Assembly: GCF_017302275.1 (NCBI RefSeq)
Contig: NZ_JAFLDR010000003.1
Location: 62,001-126,000 of the forward strand
DNA length: 64,000 nucleotides
Reading direction: 5' to 3'
Source: Sulfuritalea sp.
GTDB taxonomy: Bacteria; Pseudomonadota; Gammaproteobacteria; Burkholderiales; Rhodocyclaceae
The position numbers were made by a program, and so were the translations under genes. Below are positions 49,481 through 58,303 of this stretch, piece by piece. The notes under the pieces were generated by a model. It was not told the origin of the DNA. It ran no database searches and saw nothing but the letters and a program-made list of their open reading frames with translations. Each line of letters opens with the position of its first letter. Positions within the stretch are counted from its first letter, which is position 1.

Positions 49481-50158
49481 TCAGCCGCCGGCGGCGAAGC
49501 GCTTTTCGATCTCGGCCGCCGGTATGTAGCCACCGACACGCTCGCCGCCGGCAAAGAAGATAGCCGGCGTACCGTTGATGCGCAGCTTGCCGCCCAGTTG
49601 CGCGGACTTGTTCAGACCGGAGGTGTCGCACTTGCCCGACGCCGCGGGCGGCGCCTTGTTGGCAGTCATCCAGTCGACCCAGGCCTTGGCCTTGTCCGGC
49701 GCACACCAAATGGCCTTCGATTTTTCGTAGGAATCGTCGCCCAGCACCGGCAGCAGGAAGGTGTACACGGTCACGTCCTTCAGCGTCAGCACGTCCTTCG
49801 CCAGCTTCTTGCAATAACCGCAGTTGGGATCCTCGAAAGTGACCATTACGTTCTTGCCGTTGCCGCGAACCTGCTTGAGCGCCAGATCCAGCGGCAGCGC
49901 GTTGAACTGCCGCTCGGCAGTGATGTTCCGGCCGGTCTTCATGTCGAGCAGGTTGCCGAAGATCAGGTATGACGCCTTGTCGTCTACATAAAAGATCTGG
50001 CTATCCACGGTTACCTCCCACAATCCCGGCATGGGGGCCTTGACCAACTTTTCGACCTTGCCCAGCTTGGCTTCGGCGGCCTTTCTCACATCGGACTCGT
50101 CGGCGATGGCGGCGAGGGACACGCAGGCCAGGGCGGCTGCAAGCAGGGACGGTTTCAT
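49481..50158 (-). CDS. dsbC: DsbC-like periplasmic disulfide isomerase
   Basis: A 225-residue secreted thioredoxin-fold protein: signal peptide (LLAAALACVSLAA), DsbC N-terminal dimerisation region (GLWEVTVDSQIFYVDDKASYLIFGNLLD), and active site C-G-Y-C in FEDPNCGYCKKLAKDV; cis-Pro segment NGTPAIFFAGG. It sits 20 bases after the UbiH-like gene and ahead of fdnG, same strand. Confidence 0.93.
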   Translation of the reverse strand: MKPSLLAAALACVSLAAIADESDVRKAAEAKLGKVEKLVKAPMPGLWEVTVDSQIFYVDDKASYLIFGNLLDMKTGRNITAERQFNALPLDLALKQVRGNGKNVMVTFEDPNCGYCKKLAKDVLTLKDVTVYTFLLPVLGDDSYEKSKAIWCAPDKAKAWVDWMTANKAPPAASGKCDTSGLNKSAQLGGKLRINGTPAIFFAGGERVGGYIPAAEIEKRFAAGG

Positions 50159-50177
50159 GAGTTCTCCAGGGAAATTA

Positions 50178-51338
50178 TCAGGATGCCAGCGCGTAGCGGA
50201 CCAGCAGGTCCTTTACGACCGGCAAGCCGTTGGTGAGGTTCAATCCAAAATTGCGCAGGCGGGCCAACGGTCCGGCGGCCGGGCCGAAAAGGTCGTGCAG
50301 CGTGTCCGTCACCGTTTGCAGGGTCACCACGTCAGACTTGCGTGCCCGCTCGTAAGCGCGCAGCAGGGACAGGTCGCCGCAATCAATGTGGGCCGGCTTT
50401 TCGCAGAGGAGAGACGACAGCGCCTGAGCATCCTGAAATCCGAGGTTGATGCCGTGCCCGGACAGCGGGTGAATGGTATGCGCGGCATCGCCGATCAGCG
50501 CCAGGCGCGAGGCCACGGCCCGTGGCGCACGCATCAGGCGTAGCGGGAAGCCCGCCTGCGCGGTGATCAGTTCCAGTGCGCCCAGTCGCCCGCCGCCGGC
50601 CCCGGCGACACGCCGGGACAACGCCTCTGGTTCCATTTCGAGCAACTCGCGGCCGAGGTATTCCGGTGCCGACCAGACCATGGAAATGCGATTGCCGGGC
50701 AGCGGCAACCACGCCAGCACACCCTCGCTGCAGCGAAACCACTGAAACGCCGCATCGCGATGCGGCAATTCCGTGGCGAAATTGGCCACCACGCCGAGTT
50801 GATCGTACGGATCGAAACGCGCTTCCAGGCCTGCCGCGGCACGGGTCCAGGAATCGGCGCCATCGGCAGCAACGACCAGCCGAGCGGCGATTTTTCGTCC
50901 GTCGTCGAACGTCAGATGCGCCGCGTCCGGAGTAATTGCCAGCGCCGTCGGACGCGCCGGGCAAAACAGGCTCAGGTTACCCTGGCGCTTGGCGGTTTCC
51001 CAGAGCTCGCGCAGCATCAGGGAGGATTCAATGATCCAGGCCAGTTCCGGAACGCCGCTGCCATAGGCACTGAAATCCAGCCGGCCGCCGGCATCGCCGT
51101 GTATCTCCATTGCCCGTACTGCCTCCATGCGCGCCGGGTCGAGATGGCGCCAGGCGCCTACCTCGTCGAGAAAGCGGGCATTGGCCGGACTGATGGCATA
51201 GATCCGCGAATCCCACCCGTCCGCGAAGACCGGCGCCCGACCTTCGACCAAGGCAACCGAAAGTGCCGCCCGACGCAGGGCCGCAGCAAGCGAGAGGCCG
51301 GCGAGGCCACCCCCCACGATCACAATATCGAAATCCAT
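50178..51338 (-). CDS. UbiH/UbiF/VisC-family FAD monooxygenase
   Basis: A 386-residue flavoprotein hydroxylase of ubiquinone biosynthesis type. FAD motif DFDIVIVGGGLAGLSLAAAL at the N-terminus, DG motif VVAADGADSWTR, and the GD motif ALIGDAAHTIHPLSGHGINLGFQDA. Which ring position it hydroxylates cannot be told. ATG at 51338 places the FAD motif at the start. Confidence 0.92.
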   Translation of the reverse strand: MDFDIVIVGGGLAGLSLAAALRRAALSVALVEGRAPVFADGWDSRIYAISPANARFLDEVGAWRHLDPARMEAVRAMEIHGDAGGRLDFSAYGSGVPELAWIIESSLMLRELWETAKRQGNLSLFCPARPTALAITPDAAHLTFDDGRKIAARLVVAADGADSWTRAAAGLEARFDPYDQLGVVANFATELPHRDAAFQWFRCSEGVLAWLPLPGNRISMVWSAPEYLGRELLEMEPEALSRRVAGAGGGRLGALELITAQAGFPLRLMRAPRAVASRLALIGDAAHTIHPLSGHGINLGFQDAQALSSLLCEKPAHIDCGDLSLLRAYERARKSDVVTLQTVTDTLHDLFGPAAGPLARLRNFGLNLTNGLPVVKDLLVRYALAS

Positions 51339-51367
51339 TGCGCAATTGTCGCCTAGCGGGCCTCGCC

Positions 51368-51397
51368 TTGACAAGGCAAGCGTGCGGCGAGGATAAT
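51368..51397 (+). promoter_or_regulatory. sigma70 promoter of tRNA-Met
   Basis: TTGACA (51368-51373) and GATAAT (51392-51397) with an 18-base spacer, ending 15 bases before the tRNA. Confidence 0.8.
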
Positions 51398-51412
51398 TCC
51401 GCCCCTTTGCAC

Positions 51413-51489
51413 GGTGATGTAGCTCAGCTGGTTAGAGCGACGGATTCATAATCCGTAGGTCGAGGGTTCAAGTCCCCCCATCACCACCA
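51413..51489 (+). tRNA. tRNA-Met (anticodon CAU)
   Basis: A 77-nt gene with acceptor stem GGTGATG/CATCACC, anticodon arm GGATTCATAATCC giving CAU, T-loop TTCAAGT and encoded CCA. The base-paired first position suggests an elongator tRNA. A CAU tRNA could also be tRNA-Ile after lysidine modification. Confidence 0.9.
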
Positions 51490-51825
51490 GTCATACCAAG
51501 CCCCCGCAGGTTTTCATGCCTCCGGGGGCGTTTCATTTGGTACGCCGGCCGCATCATGCTGTCGATGGTGGGCCTGTCCGACCGCCATCGCGTCATGGCC
51601 AACACGAGCCCAACCGTTTGCGGTACGCCAGTATTTGAAAGGTATTACTTTGGTAATATTTAACATATAAAACAATGAATTAGATGCTTGACACGAGCGC
51701 GACCGAGGCGAAGAATAGGCCTTTGTCAGGAAGATCGCCGCTTGCGGCGGGCTATTCAGGAACGAACCGGCCTGCCCGCATAATCGACAAACAGCTGCAC
51801 CGTCCACGGGTATCGCACCATCACC
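51490..51825. other. 336-bp AT-richer gap without a gene
   Basis: After the tRNA, the sequence becomes AT-rich around 51640-51690 (GTATTACTTTGGTAATATTT and a short dyad). I see no convincing coding frame. It may carry a promoter for the small gene at 51826; no clear -35/-10 pair was found. The only short hairpin is CCCCCGCAGG and CCTCCGGGGG at 51499-51529, a likely terminator of the tRNA. Confidence 0.5.
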
Positions 51826-52155
51826 ATGACAGCACTCACCTCAGTCAAAGCTCCGGAAGACATCGCCTACTTCGCGGCCGACTCAGCGGAACTCGACACG
51901 GTGAACGTGAAGTGCTTTTGCAGCCGGGATTACGGGAAATACATCAGTTGCTTCATCGAAACCGGGCAGCCGGCCGCGTCGAAACTCGCCAAGGCAATGG
52001 GCGGCGACGTGATTGGTGACAAGCTGGTAAATTTCATCGTCGCGATTCCACCCGACTTCGCCTGCAAGGGACGCGACGAGAGGCAGATGGTAACCAGCGG
52101 TCGCTGCCTTTGCCGGCGCTGCTTCAGCAAGCAGGAAACCAGTTTGGCGGCGTAA
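51826..52155 (+). CDS. small Cys-rich hypothetical protein
   Basis: A 109-residue ORF with two CxC and one CxxC motif (NVKCFCSRDYGKYISCF and SGRCLCRRCFS). I do not know the family. Codon use has mostly G/C in third positions, as in neighbours, which supports coding. No strong Shine-Dalgarno. It might bind a metal. Confidence 0.45.
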   Translation: MTALTSVKAPEDIAYFAADSAELDTVNVKCFCSRDYGKYISCFIETGQPAASKLAKAMGGDVIGDKLVNFIVAIPPDFACKGRDERQMVTSGRCLCRRCFSKQETSLAA

Positions 52156-52236
52156 CGCCCGCCGAGCAGGCATTCGACAACGGACGCCCCGGCTGCCCAG
52201 CGTCAAGCCGCCGGACAGCATTCGCCGAGCATCCAC

Positions 52237-52485
52237 TTATTTTCGGCGGCGCGACTCGACGATACCCATGCTGGGCGCCAACACCCCGGTTCCGGAAGCC
52301 AGCACCCCGCGGCGCTGTTCGCAGCGCCGCAACACGTCCCGCTGTTGTTGGTCGCTATAGGCAATCCACCAGTCGCGCTCATCCTGCGTGCGCTGACAGC
52401 CCCGACACAGTCCGCTGACCGGATCCATTTCGCAAACCTTGACGCAGGGCGAACGCACCGGCGTGGGCGTACGACTGTCGATCAT
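52237..52485 (-). CDS. DUF1289 family protein
   Basis: An 82-residue protein with the DUF1289 signature SPCVKVCEMDPVSGLCRGCQRTQDERDWW: four Cys, probably Fe-S or zinc binding. Function unknown; widespread in proteobacteria. The ATG at 52485 sits before the signature. Confidence 0.88.
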   Translation of the reverse strand: MIDSRTPTPVRSPCVKVCEMDPVSGLCRGCQRTQDERDWWIAYSDQQQRDVLRRCEQRRGVLASGTGVLAPSMGIVESRRRK

Positions 52486-52543
52486 CGGAATCTGTCGCGG
52501 GGCATCGCGCCAGTTCGCAAATCGCCGTGCCTCATTCCGTGCC

Positions 52544-53122
52544 TCATTTCTTCTGCGCTTTCGCCTTGCGACAACCGACCTGCCTGGCCTTGTCGTTAGC
52601 GAAGTATTCGAGTCCGGCGGCGCATGCCATCGGTTTGGCCGGGGCTGCGGCGCCCTTGCCGCCCTTGCAGGCGAAGTCCCCTGCCTTGCCGGCCTTGCCC
52701 TGCATCTTGTAGCCGTCGGGGCAGACAGCCGCCGCTGGTTTGGCATCGGTTTTTGCCGCGGCCGGATCGGCTTCGACGACGAGCTTTGCCGTTGCGGCGC
52801 CGACACAGGGGAAGTGGGTCGTGACCTTCCTGCCCTCGGCCTTGATGCTGTAACTGCCGGCCTTGGCATAGGTCTTGGCAATGGTCACGGGGAACTTGCC
52901 TTCCTTGCCGTCGATCTTTACCTGGCGCGATTCGCTACCATCGTCGAAATGCACCACCATGCCGCAGAAGGCCGGCGCCTCGCCTTCGGCCGAGATCGTG
53001 ATCTTCACTTCCTGGCCCGCGCGCACCGGGTTCGGATCGACCTTGACGGCGCCGATGCCGCTTTGCTGGGCGAAGGCGAAGGTCGAGGCCATGGCCAGGA
53101 CGAGACTCAACGGGGTTTTCAT
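52544..53122 (-). CDS. secreted PKD-like domain protein
   Basis: A 192-residue exported protein: signal peptide (LSLVLAMASTFAFA), then one PKD/Ig-like domain (VDPNPVRAGQEVKITISAEGEAPAFCGMVVHFDDGSESRQV, YAKAGSYSIKAEGRK), and a Lys/Ala/Gly-rich C-terminal segment with several Cys. Role unknown. It is divergent from the AsmA gene. Confidence 0.7.
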   Translation of the reverse strand: MKTPLSLVLAMASTFAFAQQSGIGAVKVDPNPVRAGQEVKITISAEGEAPAFCGMVVHFDDGSESRQVKIDGKEGKFPVTIAKTYAKAGSYSIKAEGRKVTTHFPCVGAATAKLVVEADPAAAKTDAKPAAAVCPDGYKMQGKAGKAGDFACKGGKGAAAPAKPMACAAGLEYFANDKARQVGCRKAKAQKK

Positions 53123-53187
53123 GGGGTGGCTCCTTGGTCTGATAATCTGCGTAATCTAACTCCTTTTTTTCAGAACAGGAAATCGGC

Positions 53188-55227
53188 ATGAAGGTACTGC
53201 GCATCCTTGGCATCGGCGTCGGCATCCTCGTGGCGCTGCTCGCGGCGGGTGTCGGACTGCTCCATGCATTGTTCGACGGCGAGAAGGTCAAGGCCGAACT
53301 GTCGCGGGTGGTAATGGAACAGAAGCAACGCAAGCTCGACATCGCCGGGCCGGTAGTGCTCGCGGTCTGGCCCGAAGTGAGCCTCCGTCTTGGCCGCGTC
53401 AGCCTGACTGAACCAGGCGGCAAGGAGGAGTTCGCCGCGCTGGATTCGGCGCGCGTGGCCGTGGCGGTAATGCCGCTTCTGTCGAAACAGGTTCAGGTGC
53501 GGCGCATCGAGATCACCGGCCTCAAGGCGACGTTGGTGAAAAAGAAGGACGGTACGCTCAACATCGCCGATCTGGTCAGCGGCGACAAACCCGCTCAGAA
53601 AGTCGGCGCTGGTGCCACGGCGAGCTCACCGATGCAACTCGACATCGCGGGCATCAAGGTCGCCAATGCGCAACTGACCTGGCGCGATGAAAAGGCGGGC
53701 AGCACGACCTCATTGTCCAACCTCGACATCGGCAGCGGCCGCATCCTGGCAGACGGCGCGAAGCAGACGCTGGCGATCGATACCCTGTCGATCGCGGCGA
53801 AAGGCAAGACCGGCGCCGATGCCTTCGAACTGAAACTGGAGGCGCCGAAACTACAGGTCGCGCCGGACAAGTCCGGCGGCGAAACACTGAGCCTTTCCGC
53901 CACGCTGGCCGGCAGTGGCCGCAACGTCGCCGCGAAGCTGCAGCTTTCGGGCGTCGAAGGCAATGCCAAGGCACTGAAGATCGGCAAGCTGGCGCTCGAC
54001 CTGGACGCCAAGGCGGGCGAAACGACGGCCAGGGGCCGCCTCGAATCGCCGGTTGCAGCCGATCTCGCGGCGCAAACGCTGGCGCTGGAGAACCTCGCCG
54101 GCAAGATCGAAATCGCCAACCCGCAGATGCCGATGAAGCAGCTTTCACTGCCCATCGCCGGCAAGTTGCGCGCCGACCTGGCAAAGCAGAACGCCCTGCT
54201 GGAACTGGGTACGAAGTTCGACGAATCGAAGATCGCGCTGAAGCTGGACGTGGCGAAGTTCGCACCGCTGGCGCTCGGATTCGACATCGACATCGATCAG
54301 CTCAACCTCGACAAGTACCTGCCGCCTTCCAGCGCCAAACCCGAGAAGGCGCCCAAGGAGGACAAGCTGGATTTCTCCGCGCTCAAGGGGCACGAGGTGC
54401 ATGGCAGGCTCCGCATCGGCACGTTGCAGGCCTCGAAACTCAAGCTTGCAAAACTCAATGCGACGATCCGGCTCACCGGCGGCAGGCTCGACATAGCGCC
54501 GATCAGCATGAACCTTTACGAAGGCGCGGCGAGCGGCAGCCTTTCGCTCAACGCCAACGGCAACCAGCTCGCGCTCAAGCAGAACCTCGCCGGCATCAGC
54601 ATCAATCCGCTGATGAAGGACCTCGCCGACAAGGACCTGGTCGAAGGCCGCGGCAATGTCGCGCTCGACGTCAGCAGCCGCGGCGAAAACATCGCGGCAA
54701 TGAAGAAGGCGCTGGGCGGCAGCGCCTCGCTGAACCTGAAGGATGGCGCGATAAAGGGCATCAACCTGGCCCAAAGCCTGCGCGACATCAAGGGCAAACT
54801 CGGTGCAAAGCAGGATGCGACGCAACAGGCCAGGGCAGACGACAAGACGGACTTCTCCGAACTAACGGCCTCGCTCAGGATCGCCAGCGGCGTCGCGCGC
54901 AATGACGATCTTTCGATGAAGTCGCCTTTCCTGCGACTGGCGGGTGCCGGCGACATCGACATCGGCGCCGGGCAGATGAACTATGTGGCAAAGGCCAGCG
55001 TCGTCGCCAACAGTGCCGGCCAGGGCGGCAAGGACCTGGAACACCTCAAGGGAATTACCGTGCCGGTGCGCGTCAGCGGCCCCTTCGAAAGCCTGTCGTA
55101 CAAGCTTGAGCTGGGAAACCTGGTCGCGGATGCGGCAAAAGCCAAGGTCGAAGAGAAGAAAGAGGAAGTCAAGGCCAAGGTGGAAGAAAAGGCCAAGGAC
55201 AAACTCAAGGGCCTGTTCGGCAGGTAG
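53188..55227 (+). CDS. AsmA family protein
   Basis: A 679-residue envelope protein with an N-terminal membrane helix (ILGIGVGILVALLAAGVGLLHALF) and a large periplasmic AsmA-type domain (VEITGLKATLVKKKDGTLNIADLV). It has a conserved DUF3971/AsmA C-terminal region and an acidic/Lys-rich coiled tail ending KLKGLFGR. Members are thought to bridge phospholipids across the periplasm. The 25-bp repeat at 53598-53622 encodes KVGAGATA (residues 138-145). Confidence 0.9.
   Translation: MKVLRILGIGVGILVALLAAGVGLLHALFDGEKVKAELSRVVMEQKQRKLDIAGPVVLAVWPEVSLRLGRVSLTEPGGKEEFAALDSARVAVAVMPLLSKQVQVRRIEITGLKATLVKKKDGTLNIADLVSGDKPAQKVGAGATASSPMQLDIAGIKVANAQLTWRDEKAGSTTSLSNLDIGSGRILADGAKQTLAIDTLSIAAKGKTGADAFELKLEAPKLQVAPDKSGGETLSLSATLAGSGRNVAAKLQLSGVEGNAKALKIGKLALDLDAKAGETTARGRLESPVAADLAAQTLALENLAGKIEIANPQMPMKQLSLPIAGKLRADLAKQNALLELGTKFDESKIALKLDVAKFAPLALGFDIDIDQLNLDKYLPPSSAKPEKAPKEDKLDFSALKGHEVHGRLRIGTLQASKLKLAKLNATIRLTGGRLDIAPISMNLYEGAASGSLSLNANGNQLALKQNLAGISINPLMKDLADKDLVEGRGNVALDVSSRGENIAAMKKALGGSASLNLKDGAIKGINLAQSLRDIKGKLGAKQDATQQARADDKTDFSELTASLRIASGVARNDDLSMKSPFLRLAGAGDIDIGAGQMNYVAKASVVANSAGQGGKDLEHLKGITVPVRVSGPFESLSYKLELGNLVADAAKAKVEEKKEEVKAKVEEKAKDKLKGLFGR
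53598..53622 (+). repeat. 25-bp dispersed repeat, inside AsmA gene
   Basis: A near-consensus copy with two changes, in frame with the gene as K-V-G-A-G-A-T-A. Located in a Gly/Ala-rich linker, where an insertion would be tolerated. Confidence 0.88.
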
Positions 55228-55356
55228 CCCCGGACTCACAGCCAGCATAGTCCGGCATCCGCCAATTGAACGAATCCACGCTCTGCCGGCCAGGTATGTG
55301 CAGCCAGTTGTGTAGCTATCGAAATCGACTGCAAACACTGGTACTCAAGGATCTTG

Positions 55357-56283
55357 ATGTTAAGAATAGGTATTGACCTCGGCGGCACCAAAATGGAAGT
55401 AATCGCCCTCGGCAGCGGTGGCGACGCCTTGCTGCGCGAGCGCACGGCGACGCCGCAGGGAAATTACCCTGCGACGATCGCCGCCGTCGCTGGACTCGTC
55501 GCGATGGCGGAAAGGAAAGTCATGTTCCTGCGCGGCTGCGCCAAGGACGGTACTCAAGCGGACGCCACCGGCGCCACGGTAGGCATCGGCATCCCGGGCG
55601 CCGAATCGCGCGCCAGCGGCCTGGTCAAGAACGCCAACTCCACCTGCCTGATCGGCAAGCCCCTCAAGCGCGACCTGGAGCTGGCGCTCGGACGCGAAGT
55701 GCGCATCGCCAACGACGCCAACTGCTTCGCCCTCTCCGAGGCGGTCGACGGCGCCGGCGCCGGCGCGTCCGTGGTATTCGGTGTCATCCTCGGCACGGGC
55801 GTCGGCGGCGGCATCGTCATCGACGGCAAGGTGCTGAGCGGCGCCAACGCCATCGCCGGCGAATGGGGCCACAACCCGATGCCGGGCGAGCACCACAAGG
55901 ATGTCTGCTATTGCGGACGCAAGGGCTGCATCGAGCTCTACCTTTCAGGTCCAGGCCTCGCGGCCGACCATCGCCGTGTCACCGGAGTCGACGCATCCGC
56001 AATCCGGATTGTGGAGTGCGCCGCAACCGGCGACGCGCAATGCGAAGCCACCCTGCAGCGCTATGAAGCCCGCCTCGCGCGTGCGCTGGCGCAGGTCATC
56101 AACATCCTCGACCCGGACGTGATCGTGCTCGGCGGCGGTCTCTCCAACATTGACAGGCTCTACGAAAACGTGCCGCGACTGTTGGGCGAGCACGTCTTTT
56201 CCGACCGGGTGGCAACCCGTTTGCTCAAACATCGGCACGGCGATTCCTCCGGCGTGCGCGGCGCGGCGTGGCTATGGAACTGA
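55357..56283 (+). CDS. ROK-family sugar kinase
   Basis: A 308-residue ROK kinase. ATP motif GIDLGGTKMEVIAL, the catalytic Asp in NDANCFALSEA, ROK signature GVILGTGVGGGIVID, zinc motif GHNPMPGEHHKDVCYCGRKGCIELYLSGPGL. Probably a fructo- or glucokinase. Near residue 53-66 an unusual segment (RKVMFLRGCAKDGTQADATG) precedes VGIGIPGA and looks like an insertion. I start at ATG 55357 with AAGGA upstream. Confidence 0.92.
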   Translation: MLRIGIDLGGTKMEVIALGSGGDALLRERTATPQGNYPATIAAVAGLVAMAERKVMFLRGCAKDGTQADATGATVGIGIPGAESRASGLVKNANSTCLIGKPLKRDLELALGREVRIANDANCFALSEAVDGAGAGASVVFGVILGTGVGGGIVIDGKVLSGANAIAGEWGHNPMPGEHHKDVCYCGRKGCIELYLSGPGLAADHRRVTGVDASAIRIVECAATGDAQCEATLQRYEARLARALAQVINILDPDVIVLGGGLSNIDRLYENVPRLLGEHVFSDRVATRLLKHRHGDSSGVRGAAWLWN

Positions 56284-56951
56284 TCGCGCCCGTCATCGTC
56301 AGCGGCGTTTTTACCGGCAAGGTCGGCTTCCTGCCGGGTGAGAGCCGTGGCAGCGCGATCACCAAGGAAACGCGGCGCGGCCCCTGCCGGATCGGGCCTG
56401 AGGGCTTGGCCGGCGACGAGCACGCCGACCCGCGCGCCCACGGTGGCGCCGAAAAGGCGGTGCATCTGTTCCCGGCCGAACACCACGAGGCCCTGGCGCG
56501 CGCCTTTCCCGAGGCGCGCCACCTGGAGCCCGGCGGGCTCGGCGAGAACCTGTCGACACGGGGCATCACCGAAGACATCACCTGCATCGGCGACATCTTC
56601 GCCCTGGGCACGGCGCGGCTGCAGATCGCGCAGCCGCGCACGCCCTGCTGGAAGATCGACGCCCGCTGCGGCGTCGAGGGTGTTGCCGCGCATGTCGCGC
56701 AACATGGCATCGCCGGCTGGTACTTTCGCGTACTGACGGCCGGCGAATGCGTTGCCGGCGACACGCTGATCCACCTTGCCAGGCCGCCGGGCGCGGTCAG
56801 CCTGGCGCGCTTCAATCGCGGCCTGCGGGCGCAGCGTCCCGCGTTGCAGGCGCTCGACCTGCTGGCGAGCGCACCGGGGCTGGCACCGGAGTGGGTGCGC
56901 AAGATCCGCGATCGCATGGCATGGCTGCAAAACCACGGAGATGCCCCTTGA
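56274..56951 (+). CDS. MOSC domain protein (YiiM-like)
   Basis: A 225-residue MOSC protein with EHADPRAHGGAEKAVHLFPAEHH, LGENLSTRGI and the Cys in QPRTPCWKIDAR. YiiM-like MOSC proteins reduce N-hydroxylated substrates using molybdopterin. ATG overlaps the ROK stop; TTGA overlap with the MFS gene. Confidence 0.9.
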   Translation: MELIAPVIVSGVFTGKVGFLPGESRGSAITKETRRGPCRIGPEGLAGDEHADPRAHGGAEKAVHLFPAEHHEALARAFPEARHLEPGGLGENLSTRGITEDITCIGDIFALGTARLQIAQPRTPCWKIDARCGVEGVAAHVAQHGIAGWYFRVLTAGECVAGDTLIHLARPPGAVSLARFNRGLRAQRPALQALDLLASAPGLAPEWVRKIRDRMAWLQNHGDAP

Positions 56952-58147
56952 ACCTCTGGCTGCGCGTTTTCCTGCCCTTCGCCACCGGCTATTACTTTTC
57001 CTATTTCCTGCGCAACGTCAATGCCGTGATCGCGCCGGAACTGACGCGCGAACTCGGCGTCTCCGCCGCCGACCTGGGCCTGCTCACCAGCGCCTACCTG
57101 CTGGCCTTCGGCGCCGTGCAACTGCCACTGGGCCTGGCGCTGGACCGCTACGGCGCGCGGCGCGTCGAAGCCGCGCTGCTGCTGGTCGCCGCGGCAGGCT
57201 GCGGCCTGTTCGCGGTCGGTGCCTCGCTGACGCAGCTGGCCGTGGCGCGGGCGCTGATCGGGCTGGGCGTTTCGGCCTGCCTGATGGCCTCGTTCAAGGC
57301 CTTCGGCCAGTGGTTCGGCACCGAGCGCCAGGCCTCGCTCAATGCTGCGATCATGGCCGCCGGCGGCCTCGGCGCACTGACCGCCTCGACGCCACTGGCC
57401 TGGGCAATTCCACAATATGGCTGGCGCGCCGTGTTCGCCGCGCTGGCGGTGGCCGGCCTGCTGGTGGCCGTCGCGATCTTCAGCACACCGGAGAAGCCGG
57501 CTGGCGCCAAACCGGAACCATTGCGCAGCCAGGTCGCCGGCCTGGTCCAGGTACTTACCAGTCGCGCCTTCTGGCGCTACGCGCCGCAATCGACCCTGAT
57601 CATTGGCGGCTTCCTCGCCCTGCAGGGACTCTGGGCGGTGCCCTGGCTGATGAACTTCTCCGGCTTGCCGCGCGACGCCGCCGCCCACCACCTGCTGCTG
57701 ATGGGCGGCGGCATGCTGGCCGGCTTTCTCTGCATCGCCTTCGGCGTCGCGCCGCTGACGAAGCGCGGCATCGGGCCGGGCCGGCTGCTGACGGTGGGCA
57801 TGGGACTGGGCCTGTTCGCCACGCTGCTGATCGTGCTCGGCATCGGCCCGAGCGAACCTGCCTGGCTGATCCTCGGCCTGGTCTTCTCCGTCGGCAACCT
57901 GGCCTATGCGCTGCTCCAGGCCGGCTTCAGTCCTGGCCTCGCCGGCCGCGTTAACACCGCGCTGAACCTGATGGTCTTCGTCGGCGCCTTCGGCATCCAA
58001 TGGGGCTTCGGCGCCATGGTCGACGCCCTGCAGGCCGCCGGCCACGCGCCGCAAGCCGCCTACCAGTTCACCTTCGGCGGACTGCTCGCGCTGCAGTTCG
58101 CAAGCTGGCTCTGGTTTCTCGCTGGAAGTCGAGGGCAATTGAAATAG
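56948..58147 (+). CDS. MFS transporter
   Basis: A 399-residue major facilitator with about 12 helices (LRVFLPFATGYYFSYFLRNVNAVIAPEL, LPLGLALDRYGARRVEAALLLVAA). The A-motif variant DRYGARR between helices 2 and 3 is present. Starts with TTG with GGAG upstream, overlapping the MOSC stop. Substrate unknown. Confidence 0.88.
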   Translation: MNLWLRVFLPFATGYYFSYFLRNVNAVIAPELTRELGVSAADLGLLTSAYLLAFGAVQLPLGLALDRYGARRVEAALLLVAAAGCGLFAVGASLTQLAVARALIGLGVSACLMASFKAFGQWFGTERQASLNAAIMAAGGLGALTASTPLAWAIPQYGWRAVFAALAVAGLLVAVAIFSTPEKPAGAKPEPLRSQVAGLVQVLTSRAFWRYAPQSTLIIGGFLALQGLWAVPWLMNFSGLPRDAAAHHLLLMGGGMLAGFLCIAFGVAPLTKRGIGPGRLLTVGMGLGLFATLLIVLGIGPSEPAWLILGLVFSVGNLAYALLQAGFSPGLAGRVNTALNLMVFVGAFGIQWGFGAMVDALQAAGHAPQAAYQFTFGGLLALQFASWLWFLAGSRGQLK

Positions 58148-58303
58148 AGAAGGCCGATTTTCATTCAAGTCACGGCACTGCGTCTAAGCCAGACATAGCC
58201 AAACTTAAGCGAGTCTGAACTTCCGTTTGGTTGCATCCCCACCTGCTTATGATCCACAATTCGCATTGCTCCTGTCGCCTTTTCAGAAGGAATCCCGATC
58301 TTC

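Noticed and set aside
52785-52812. GCCGTTGCGGCGCCGAC resemblance to the repeat in the PKD-like gene
   Set aside because: The match is too short and lacks the ACTTTT end.
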